Origin: Campylobacter upsaliensis | Lineage (GTDB): Bacteria; Campylobacterota; Campylobacteria; Campylobacterales; Campylobacteraceae | Direction: 5' to 3' | NCBI RefSeq assembly: GCF_900637395.1 | Contig: NZ_LR134372.1 | Coordinates: 1,607,551 to 1,671,550, forward strand | Length of the DNA: 64,000 bases | In this document: piece after piece, positions 56,695 through 64,000 of the stretch | How positions within the stretch are numbered: position 1 is the first letter of the stretch | How the letters are laid out: the number at the start of each line of letters is the position of its first letter | Made by a program: the position numbers and the translations under genes | The notes under the pieces: generated by a model | Told to the model about the DNA's origin: nothing | The model's database searches: none | Seen by the model: the letters and a program-made list of their open reading frames with translations, nothing else

Positions 56695-56791
56695 CTCTAA
56701 CCTTTACAAAATGAATTCTAGCAAGAAAGACTAAATTTAACACTCTACATTTTAAAAATTTAGAGTATAATCAAAAAATAAAGGAGTAAAA

Positions 56792-58228
56792 ATGGGAAAT
56801 GTGAGAGGATTTTTAGATTTTAAAAAAGCAAATAATCAAAAAATAGCCCCTAGTGAGCGGATTAAGAATTTCAAAGAATTCGTCAAGCCTTTAGACAAAA
56901 AAGAGCGTGAAATTCAAGCGGGGCGTTGTATGGATTGTGGGGTGGCATTTTGTCATACAGGTAAAATGAGCGAGGGCAAAGACATAGGCTGTCCGCTTAA
57001 TAATCTAATACCTGAGTGGAACGACTTGCTTTACCGCTCTTTATGGGAAGAAGCCTTTAAGCGTTTAGAATTAACAAATCCTTTCCCCGAATTTACAGGG
57101 CGTGTGTGTCCTGCACCTTGTGAGGATTCTTGCGTGTGTGCGATTAATGGCGAAAGTGTGAGCATAAAGGATAATGAATTAGCCTTAGCGGAAAACGCCT
57201 TTAAAGAAGGCTTCATCACGCCTCAAAAGCCTCAAAAGTATAATGGCAAAAAAATAGCCATCATAGGTAGCGGTCCAGCGGGGCTTGCCTGTGCGTATTC
57301 TTTAAATTTGTTAGGTTATAAAGTAAGCGTGTATGAAAGAAGTGATAAAGCTGGAGGGCTTTTGATGTATGGCATACCCGATATGAAGCTAGAAAAAAGC
57401 GTGGTGCAAAGACGCATAACCCTGTTAGAAAAAAGTGGAGTGGAATTTAAACTTAATCAAAATATCAACAGCAAAGAAAAGGCAAATAAGCTTTTAAAAG
57501 AATTTGACGCACTTATTCTTTGCACAGGAGCAAGTGAGCCAAATGCCCTAAATATCAAGGGTAAGGACTTAAACGGCGTAAAATTTGCTATGGATTTTTT
57601 AAGTGAAAATACTAAATCTTTGCTTAAAAACTCAAAGCCTGCCACAACGGCTAAGGGCAAAAATGTGCTTGTGATAGGAAGTGGTGATACGAGCGTTGAT
57701 TGCATCGCAGTGGCGTTAAGACAAGGAGCTAAAAGCATTACGCGTTTTGAGCGAAGTCCTAAAAAAAGTGAGCTAAGAAGCAAAAATAATCCTTGGCCTC
57801 TAAAGGCGGATATTTTTACCACAGATTATGGCTTGGAAGAGGCTAAGGCGGTGTATCAAAAAGATGTAAGAGAGTATCAAAAGCTTACTAAAGAATTTAT
57901 AGGTAAGGATAAGCTTGAGGGCGTTTTGGCGAGTGATTTAAAGCGTGAAAATGGCAAAAATGTTGAAATTAAGGGTAGTGAAAAGCTTTATAAGGCGGAT
58001 TTAGTGCTTTTGGCTATGGGTTTTAGTGGAAGCGAAAAGGCTATAAGTGCGAATTTTGGAGTGAAATTTGATACAAAAAATAATATCGCAACGACAAATT
58101 ATCAAAGCTCACACGAAAAAATTTTCTCCTGTGGAGACGCAAGAACGGGGCAAAGCCTTGTCGTATGGGCGATTAAAGATGGGCTTTTGTGTGCTTTAAA
58201 TGTGCATAAAAAACTTAGTAAAGAATAA
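56792..58228 (+). CDS. gltD: Glutamate synthase (NADPH) small subunit
   Basis: Passes electrons from NADPH through FAD and 4Fe-4S clusters to GltB; 478 residues. The N-terminal cluster-binding CMDCGVAFCH and CPAPCEDSCV, FAD motif IIGSGPAGLACAY and NADPH motif VIGSGDTSVDC are present. It has AAAGGAG upstream and probably its own promoter, since the opposing R-M pair separates it from gltB by 2 kb. Confidence 0.96.
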   Translation: MGNVRGFLDFKKANNQKIAPSERIKNFKEFVKPLDKKEREIQAGRCMDCGVAFCHTGKMSEGKDIGCPLNNLIPEWNDLLYRSLWEEAFKRLELTNPFPEFTGRVCPAPCEDSCVCAINGESVSIKDNELALAENAFKEGFITPQKPQKYNGKKIAIIGSGPAGLACAYSLNLLGYKVSVYERSDKAGGLLMYGIPDMKLEKSVVQRRITLLEKSGVEFKLNQNINSKEKANKLLKEFDALILCTGASEPNALNIKGKDLNGVKFAMDFLSENTKSLLKNSKPATTAKGKNVLVIGSGDTSVDCIAVALRQGAKSITRFERSPKKSELRSKNNPWPLKADIFTTDYGLEEAKAVYQKDVREYQKLTKEFIGKDKLEGVLASDLKRENGKNVEIKGSEKLYKADLVLLAMGFSGSEKAISANFGVKFDTKNNIATTNYQSSHEKIFSCGDARTGQSLVVWAIKDGLLCALNVHKKLSKE

Positions 58229-58252
58229 TTTGCCAATCTATCAAAATTCAAA

Positions 58253-58290
58253 GAGAACGATTTTCGCAATTTAATTTGCTTTTTGTTCTC
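58253..58290 (+). terminator. Imperfect hairpin after gltD
   Basis: GAGAAC (58253-58258) and GTTCTC (58285-58290) pair, with an inner GCAA/TTGC pairing, 24 bases after the gltD stop. The rest of the gap to 58429 is AT-rich without a gene. Confidence 0.4.
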
Positions 58291-58429
58291 AATTTTGCCT
58301 TATTCTATTTTTAGCTTAAATTTGACAATTTTATTTGTGTTATTCTAAAAATATTAATCAATGCTTTTAAATTCACTTTTACTTCACTTAATTATTTTAT
58401 AATTTTTGCAAAGATTTAAAGGAGAAAAG

Positions 58430-58795
58430 ATGAAAAAAACATTAGCGGTTTTAGCGACTTTAAGCTTAGGTTTAAGCGTGGCAAATGCGGAGGATATTTA
58501 TGGGACGATTATCGACATTAATGACGCCTCAAAAACCATACTTGTAGAGACGACTTACGGACAAAGGCTCAATATGAAAATTCTACCAAATACACAAATT
58601 GATATGGACGAGTGTGGATTTTTATGGATGGATAAGCAAGGCACTTTTAAAGATTTAAAAGTCGGCACTTTTTTAGAGGCTGAAGTGTTTCACATTAATG
58701 CTCCAACCCAGCCTAATACCCAAGACCCACAAGCCACACCTCAAATGGTAACGGTTAAAAAAATTGACATAGACTGCAAGAAAAAAGCCTATTAA
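58430..58795 (+). CDS. Small exported protein of unknown function
   Basis: 121 residues from the ATG at 58430 (AAAGGAG upstream). MKKTLAVLATLSLGLSVANA is a clear Sec signal peptide (cut about residue 20). The mature part of about 100 residues begins EDIYGTIIDINDASKTILVE, a small beta-rich fold, with two Cys (about 65 and 116) that could form a disulfide, a Pro/Gln/Thr-rich loop, and a Lys-rich end. I do not recognise the family. Confidence 0.7.
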   Translation: MKKTLAVLATLSLGLSVANAEDIYGTIIDINDASKTILVETTYGQRLNMKILPNTQIDMDECGFLWMDKQGTFKDLKVGTFLEAEVFHINAPTQPNTQDPQATPQMVTVKKIDIDCKKKAY

Positions 58796-58811
58796 TTTAA
58801 CCAAATTTCAT

Positions 58812-58817
58812 TATAAT
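58812..58817 (+). promoter_or_regulatory. -10 box of the rluB operon
   Basis: CATTATAATGCC contains TATAAT 23 bases before the next ATG (58840), leaving a very short leader with AAAAGG as RBS. Confidence 0.5.
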
Positions 58818-58839
58818 GCCTCATTAAAAAGGCGTTATA

Positions 58840-59601
58840 ATGAGAATTAATAAATTTCTATCCCACAATACAGCTTACTCACGCCGCGAAGCCGATGAGC
58901 TTATCAAGCAAGGCTTAGTTAAAATCAATCAAAAAACCGCCCAATTAAGCGATGAAGTCAAAGAAGAGGATAAAATTTTTCTTAAAAACAAAAGAATTCA
59001 CAAAAAAACGCAATTTAGCGTCATCATCTACCACAAACAAAAAGGCGAAATTGTCAGCCGTAAAGATGATAGAGGCAGAAAGACTATCTATGAAAATTTG
59101 CCTAAAAATTTTTCCACTTGGCTTAGTGTGGGGAGGCTTGATTATGCGAGTGAGGGCTTACTCCTACTCACAGATAGCCCCGTTATAGCTGACGCTTTAA
59201 TGCATAGTGATTTGGAGAGGGAGTATTATTTAAAAATCAAAGGGCAAATTTCAAAAAAAGTCATAGAAGCAATGCAAAATGGGCTTGAAATTCAAAACTC
59301 CACAAAGGGCGCACACGCTAAAACAAAAATAAATTCTATGAAATTTGCACCCTTTTTAGACTTTGAAATTTTTGGCTGGAGCGGAGGCTATACGAAACTT
59401 AGAGTCGTGATCAATGAAGGACAAAATAGGGAACTTAGACGCTTTTTTGGTTATTTTGATTTAGAGGTAATGGACTTAAAAAGAGTGGCTTTTGGTATAG
59501 TCGAGCTTGGTATGCTAAAAGTGGGGAAATACCGCTTTTTAGAAAGGGGCGAGTATGAAAAATTACGCGATTTTTTAAAAACAAATGGGATAAGATATTA
59601 A
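58840..59601 (+). CDS. rluB: RsuA/RluB-family 23S rRNA pseudouridine synthase
   Basis: 253 residues. N-terminal S4 RNA-binding domain (MRINKFLSHNTAYSRREADE, residues 1-50), then the catalytic domain with VGRLDYASEGLLLLTDS, whose Asp is catalytic, and EGQNRELRRFFGYF. It is of the RluB/E/F and RsuA branch; the exact rRNA target is inferred. Its stop overlaps the first methylase ATG by one base, placing the R-M genes in its operon. Confidence 0.85.
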   Translation: MRINKFLSHNTAYSRREADELIKQGLVKINQKTAQLSDEVKEEDKIFLKNKRIHKKTQFSVIIYHKQKGEIVSRKDDRGRKTIYENLPKNFSTWLSVGRLDYASEGLLLLTDSPVIADALMHSDLEREYYLKIKGQISKKVIEAMQNGLEIQNSTKGAHAKTKINSMKFAPFLDFEIFGWSGGYTKLRVVINEGQNRELRRFFGYFDLEVMDLKRVAFGIVELGMLKVGKYRFLERGEYEKLRDFLKTNGIRY

Positions 59602-60650
59602 TGTTTTCTCTCTCAAATCGCCGCTACACAGGAGCTAAAACAAGGCTTTTAGATTCTATTGATACAAGCATTTTAAAAAGCTTTGATTATAGAGAAAGGA
59701 AAAATCTTAGCTTTTTTGATGTGTTTAGTGGCACAGGGGTTGTGAGTGAGTATTTTGCTAAAAAGAAAGAGTTTAATAGTATTATCATCAATGATTTTTT
59801 ACACTCAAATTTCATCATTTATCAAGGCTTTTTTACACAAGATTTGTTTGATTTAGAAAAGCTAGAATCTTTTAAAAAAGAATTTGCAAAGCTAAAGCCT
59901 AAAGATATAAAAGAAAATTATTATTCAAAGCATTTTGGGGATAAGTTTTTTAGCAAAAATGATAGCAAAATAATAGGCTATGTGCGTGATAGGCTAGATT
60001 ATCTTTTAGACCAAAAAGCTATCAATGAAAAAGAGTTTTACATACTTTTAAGCTCTTTGCTTTATAGTGTGGATAGGGTGGCAAACACGGTGGGGCATTA
60101 TGATGCTTACCGCAAAAATGTTATCTTACAAGATAGATTTAGCTATGAGTTAATAAGCCCTTTAAAGCTTGAAAAAAGCATTGAGATTTATAAGGAAGAT
60201 TCTAATGTTTTAGCACAAAATTTGCTAAAACAAAAAAGACACATTGACATAGCCTTTATAGACCCACCTTATAATTCTAGGCAATATAGCAGATTCTATC
60301 ATTTGCTTGAAAATCTAGCACTAAACAAAAAACCAGAGTTATATGGCGTAGCCCTAAAACCAAAGCCTACAAATCTAAGCAGATATTGCAAGGTGGAGGC
60401 TAGAGAGGCTTTTAAAGACTTGATAGAATCTTTAGCAAAGATATGCAAAGTTTTGGTGGTTACTTATAATAATACTTATAGTGCAAATGCTAGAAGTAAC
60501 GCAAGGCTAAGTGATAGGGAGATTATGGATATTTTAGAATCTAGGGGCAAAACGCAGATATTTGAATATGATTTTAAGCCCTTTACGAGTGGAAAGGGTA
60601 AGTTAGTTAATCACAAAGAGAGAATTTTTATATGTCTTACACAACGCTAA
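59601..60650 (+). CDS. DNA N6-adenine methyltransferase 1 (D12 class) of a type IIS R-M system
   Basis: 349 residues, intact. DVFSGTGVVSEYF (40-52) is SAM motif I and DPPYNSRQYS (221-230) the catalytic motif, in the alpha-group order. Next to a second D12 methylase and a type IIS nuclease, it probably modifies one strand of an asymmetric site. It overlaps the second methylase by 19 bases. Confidence 0.88.
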   Translation: MFSLSNRRYTGAKTRLLDSIDTSILKSFDYRERKNLSFFDVFSGTGVVSEYFAKKKEFNSIIINDFLHSNFIIYQGFFTQDLFDLEKLESFKKEFAKLKPKDIKENYYSKHFGDKFFSKNDSKIIGYVRDRLDYLLDQKAINEKEFYILLSSLLYSVDRVANTVGHYDAYRKNVILQDRFSYELISPLKLEKSIEIYKEDSNVLAQNLLKQKRHIDIAFIDPPYNSRQYSRFYHLLENLALNKKPELYGVALKPKPTNLSRYCKVEAREAFKDLIESLAKICKVLVVTYNNTYSANARSNARLSDREIMDILESRGKTQIFEYDFKPFTSGKGKLVNHKERIFICLTQR

Positions 60651-61546
60651 AGAAGCGATTTATCGCTAGTCCGCTTAATTATGTTGGCGGTAAATATAAG
60701 CTTTTGACACAACTATTCCCACTTTTTCCTAAAGATATAAACATTGCTTTAGATTTATTTTGCGGTGGGGCAAATGTGGGCATAAATATGAGTGCTAGAG
60801 AAATTATCCTTAATGATTCTTTGAGTGAATTAACAAAACTTTATCAAAATTTACAGCAAAAAAACCCACAAATAATTTTTAATACAATTTACAATATTAT
60901 TGATGAATTTAAACTCTCAAATACCGCAAAATATGGCTATGGATTCTATCAATGTGATAGTGCTAAAGGTTTATCAAGCTATAATAAAGAGCATTTTTTA
61001 GCCCTAAGAAACCGCTATAACAAAACAAAAAATCCCTTTTACCTATTTGTCTTAATCGTTTTTGCCTTTAATAATCAAATTAGATTTAATGCTAAGAGAG
61101 AATTTAATCTGCCTTGCGGAAAAAGGGATTTTAATCACAATATGCAAGATAAACTAAGGTGTTTTATCGCTAAGTTACAAGATGAAAATATTAAAATCCT
61201 TAATAAAGATTTTAGAGATTTTCCTTTAGAAATGCTAGATTCTAAAAGTTTTGTGTATATTGACCCGCCTTATTTTTTAGCCACCGCTCCTTATAATGAA
61301 AACAAGGCTTGGGGGAAGCAAGATGAGCTGGATTTATTAGAATTTTTAAGGATTTTAGATTCTAAAAATATTCGCTTTGCTTTGTCAAATGTTATTTTTC
61401 ATAAAGATAGAGAACATCACATCTTAAAAGAATGGCTAGAAAAACACCAAAAATTTAAAGTGCATTATTTAGATTTTCACTATAAAAACTGCAATTATCA
61501 AACAAAAAACGCAGAATCTAACGAAGTGCTAGTTACAAATTACTAA
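60632..61546 (+). CDS. DNA N6-adenine methyltransferase 2 (D12 class) of a type IIS R-M system
   Basis: 304 residues, intact, Dam-like. NYVGGKYKLL and DLFCGGANVG (41-50) form the SAM site, and YIDPPYFLA (about 209-217) is catalytic. It is different in sequence from the first methylase, as expected when each modifies another strand of a non-palindromic target. The nuclease gene follows by seven bases. Confidence 0.88.
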   Translation: MSYTTLKKRFIASPLNYVGGKYKLLTQLFPLFPKDINIALDLFCGGANVGINMSAREIILNDSLSELTKLYQNLQQKNPQIIFNTIYNIIDEFKLSNTAKYGYGFYQCDSAKGLSSYNKEHFLALRNRYNKTKNPFYLFVLIVFAFNNQIRFNAKREFNLPCGKRDFNHNMQDKLRCFIAKLQDENIKILNKDFRDFPLEMLDSKSFVYIDPPYFLATAPYNENKAWGKQDELDLLEFLRILDSKNIRFALSNVIFHKDREHHILKEWLEKHQKFKVHYLDFHYKNCNYQTKNAESNEVLVTNY

Positions 61547-61553
61547 GGGGATA

Positions 61554-63426
61554 ATGATGACTTATGATTATTTTGGTAATACAAGTTTGAGGGTTAAAAA
61601 TCTGCTTTATAATTTTGAAAGCCAATTGCTTTTATTTGAAGAGCTTTTTCATAATGCAGACGAAGCTGAAACTTGGGCTAATGATTCTAATTTGCAACTG
61701 CAATATTTAGAGCTTTTAGAGCAACATAACCTTTTAGAATCTAAAAATAAAACTACACATCTTGGCACAAAGGATGCGAGGGTAAAATCCGCCCCACTAG
61801 AAGATTATAATCTCATTAAACGCAAAGATAAGATTATCACAACGCAAGGTTATGAGCTATTAAGCCTTATTAAAAATCAAAGTTATAAAATAGATAATGA
61901 ATTTTTGCAAATTGATTTAATTTCTTTATTTTTTCTCAAAGTTACACTTAATTTTTCAAAAAGTCCTTTTTTATTGCAAAAATATTTAGAAGTTTTTAGG
62001 GCATTTGGCGGGAGTTTAAGCCTTGAGATTTTTATGCTATTGCCGCTGATAAATAATTTTGAAAATACAGCGGATTTTATTAGGCAAATCAAAAATAAAA
62101 CAATTTTTAAAAGTGTTTTACAACAAAATGCAAATTATTTACAGCTTGATAATTTTTTAAATGATTTGCAAAATAATAGCTTAAACACTAGCTATTTTAA
62201 AACTGCAAAGGGCGAAAAAAACTGCCCTAAATATCATTAAGAGTTTGCAAGAAGTATTTTTGCCTTTTAGAGAATCTAAAAACACTGAAATTTTAGAAAA
62301 GCTACTTCACTCAAAAGAATATGCGGATTTTAAAAAGCTTTATCTACCTTATCTTACAAAGCACACTAAAAAAGCTGATAAAATCAAAGATATAGAGCAA
62401 TTTTGTGAGGGAAGTTTGGAGAAATTTGGCGAGAGATTTTTTAACTTCATTTTTGAAGCAAGAATCTTGGCAAATCTTAATGATTATTTAGATTTAAATC
62501 GTAGATATTTAAATCTCACAGGCATTTTTGAATTTGATAAAGATAAAGTCAGCCTTAATATGATTTTTACACTTATTTTAAAACATACAAAATATAATGA
62601 AATCTTACAAACCATAGCAAAAAGTCAAATTTCATCTAAGCTTTTATGTGAATATTATGAAGATTTTAAAGAATCTTTTGAAAAATTAGGTATTTCAAAA
62701 CCACAAGATTTAAAAACCTATAAGCAAAATTTAAATAAGAAAAAGCTCACGCATTTATTACAAACTCGTTTTACAAAAGAGCATATCATTGAAATTTTAA
62801 GGCTTTTTAGCGATAGAAACAATGATTCTAAAATTTTTGAAAAAGTAACCACAGAAGCAACTATCCCAACAATTTTTGAATACATTATTGCAATGGCTTG
62901 GTGCTATATTGATGATAACAATATTGAAAGAATCTTGGAAGCAGGACTTAGTTTAGATTCTAAGCTCTTGCCAAAATCTCACGCAGTTGGAGGGAATGCG
63001 GACTTTGTTTATATTTATGATAATCATCATTTGATGATAGAAGTAACACTAACAGAAAAGACAAATCAACGCAGGGCTGAAATGGAAAGTGTTTCAAGAC
63101 ATTTGGGGAATCTTTTGCTAAGTTTAGATTCTAAGCTTCAAGCACAAAGCTATGGCATATTTATCGCACCCTACTTAGACAAAAATGTCCTAAACGACTT
63201 TAGAAGTAGGCTAAATTGCTATTTTGAAAATGATAAAACACATATCAAAGGAATGCAGATTCTACCCCTAAGCACAGATGATATAATCAAAATCTTAGAA
63301 TCTTGCTTAAATTATAACGCCCTTATGCCAAAGTTTAAACAAGCCCTTAGCAGTAGTGAAACTTGGGGTAGCAAGTGGTATCAAAGCTCCGTTAAAACGA
63401 TGATGAAAAGCTTATTGCACTTTTAA
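61554..63426 (+). pseudogene. AlwI-family type IIS restriction endonuclease, frameshifted at an A7 run
   Basis: The frame from ATG 61554 (or 61557) reads 228 residues and stops at 62240. A second frame, open from about 62222, runs to 63426. Removing one A from A7 (62215-62221) joins them through GEKTALNIIKSLQEVF into about 623 residues, similar to Nt.BstNBI-type enzymes (about 600). The N-terminal half is a helical, probably DNA-binding region. The C-terminal half has VGGNADFVYIYD and HHLMIEVTLTEKTNQRRAE, which match the AlwI-family cleavage domain. It overlaps the end of ruvC by 15 bases on the opposite strand. Confidence 0.78.
62215..62221 (+). repeat. A7 tract at the nuclease frameshift
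   Basis: GGGCGAAAAAAACTGCC; seven A put the two halves out of frame, six would restore it. Short A tracts can slip in Campylobacter and are also common places for sequencing errors. Confidence 0.7.
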
Positions 63427-63891
63427 TCTTAAATGTGCGGCGTGCGTAAGGGCTATGGCTATGGCGTCCGTGATGTCTAAAGGCTTGATGTCCCTTGAAA
63501 TGCCTAGCAGTCTTTTTACCATAAAAGCGACTTGTTCTTTACTTGCCTTTGCTTTTCCTGTGATGGTTTTTTTGATTTGTAGGGGGGTGTATTCTGCGAA
63601 TTCGCCGTGAAGCTGGAGGATTTTAAGGCTCAAAGCTCCGCGAAATTGTGCGAGTTTTAAAACGCTTTGTGGATTATACGCAAAAAATATATCTTCAATC
63701 GCCACTTCATCAAAATGATGTGTTTTAAAAATTAAATCAAGCCCCTCACAAAGCTCCGTGATTTGATACTGCAAGGTGCTAGGCTTGATCTTAATAAGAC
63801 CCGCTTCTATAAGAGTATTTTTACCCTTAATCACCTCAAGTATAGCATAGCCACAAAAACGGCTCCCCGGGTCTATCCCTAAAATTTTCAC
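63412..63891 (-). CDS. ruvC: Crossover junction endodeoxyribonuclease RuvC
   Basis: Resolves Holliday junctions with RuvAB; 159 residues. The N-terminal [12 protein letters not shown] holds the first catalytic Asp, [12 protein letters not shown] the Glu, and the C-terminal [16 protein letters not shown] the last Asp. In C. jejuni ruvC is the last gene of the map before dnaA, which agrees with the origin-like sequence just beyond it. Confidence 0.95.
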   Translation of the reverse strand: MKILGIDPGSRFCGYAILEVIKGKNTLIEAGLIKIKPSTLQYQITELCEGLDLIFKTHHFDEVAIEDIFFAYNPQSVLKLAQFRGALSLKILQLHGEFAEYTPLQIKKTITGKAKASKEQVAFMVKRLLGISRDIKPLDITDAIAIALTHAAHLRLKVQ

Positions 63892-64000
63892 ATCTTTCCT
63901 TTATTCACATTGTGAAAAGTTTTTCTCAACCTGTGATTTTAACCTTTTTTTATGAATTTTAGGCTAAAATTACGCCCTTAAATCATCAAAAAGCAGGAAA
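63892..64000. other. Left part of the replication origin region (upstream of dnaA)
   Basis: No ORF. It holds TTATTCACA (63901-63909), which fits the DnaA box consensus TTATNCACA, a facing CTTTTCACA on the minus strand (63911-63919), and AAAATCACAGG on the minus strand at about 63930-63940, then a T-rich stretch. The final bases include an AGCAGGAAA box, as if a start codon, probably of dnaA, follows beyond the window. The identity of the next gene is inferred from C. jejuni order. Confidence 0.65.

Noticed and set aside
24359..63426. Prophage or integrative element carrying the R-M genes
   Set aside because: No integrase, structural, conjugation or tRNA attachment features; the loci are separated by normal housekeeping genes.

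Overview
The window is chromosomal DNA of a Campylobacter species from the thermotolerant C. jejuni / C. lari / C. upsaliensis side of the genus. The DNA is AT-rich. Several blocks keep gene orders I remember from C. jejuni: fmt-birA-parA-parB-atpF'-atpF-atpH, purB-nrdA, rnj-ksgA-(phosphorylase-like)-rlmN-(tiny membrane protein), argC-GNAT-argB-argD, OPT transporter/uppP/thrS/infC/adenine methylase, gltB/gltD, and flgE and ruvC next to the origin. The promoters are Campylobacter-like (TATAAT without a clear -35, a sigma-54 site before the hook gene, a sigma-28 site before a flagellin). The blocks are joined differently from the C. jejuni map. Species is not assignable by eye. The right edge is the ruvC-dnaA intergenic region, with DnaA-box-like sequences, so the window runs up to oriC.

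Layout. 1-14,150 (all minus): a long run from rpsJ through the S10/spc ribosomal genes to secY (21 genes, no rpmD), then fmt, birA, parA, parB and the start of the ATP synthase operon (atpF', atpF, partial atpH). 14,152-24,230: an RluA-type pseudouridine synthase, purB, nrdA, a poly-G phase-variable DUF1796-type gene (off here), RNase J, ksgA, a phosphorylase-like protein, rlmN and a 31-residue membrane protein. 24,359-30,058: arginine operon argC-GNAT-argB-argD, with a single-chain restriction-methylation protein attached to its end. 30,289-37,549: thrS-infC followed by an EcoRI-like nuclease and adenine methylase; a large flagellin-like gene and uppP lie upstream. 37,682-50,160: OPT transporter, a GIY-YIG nuclease inside a cluster of palindromic repeats, hook gene flgE, an MFS transporter/CocE hydrolase pair, topA, and a decayed restriction-modification (R-M) pair. 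50,248-58,795: gltB and gltD, separated by an opposing C5-methylase/nuclease pair, and a small periplasmic protein. 58,840-63,891: an RsuA/RluB-type pseudouridine synthase, a type IIS R-M operon (two adenine methylases plus a frameshifted AlwI-like nuclease) and ruvC.

Main theme. Five different R-M loci sit between housekeeping genes within about 39 kb of the origin, with no integrase or other mobility gene in sight. In two of them the nuclease is broken by a one-base shift (after G5 or in A7) while the methylases are intact. In a third, both genes carry nonsense changes. The other two (type IIG and C5) read intact. Together with the G14 switch in the DUF1796 gene, this points to repeated gain and loss, or switching, of restriction at fixed insertion points. 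The single-base shifts in short homopolymers could also be assembly errors, and this must be excluded first. No CRISPR array, tRNA, rRNA or prophage was seen.
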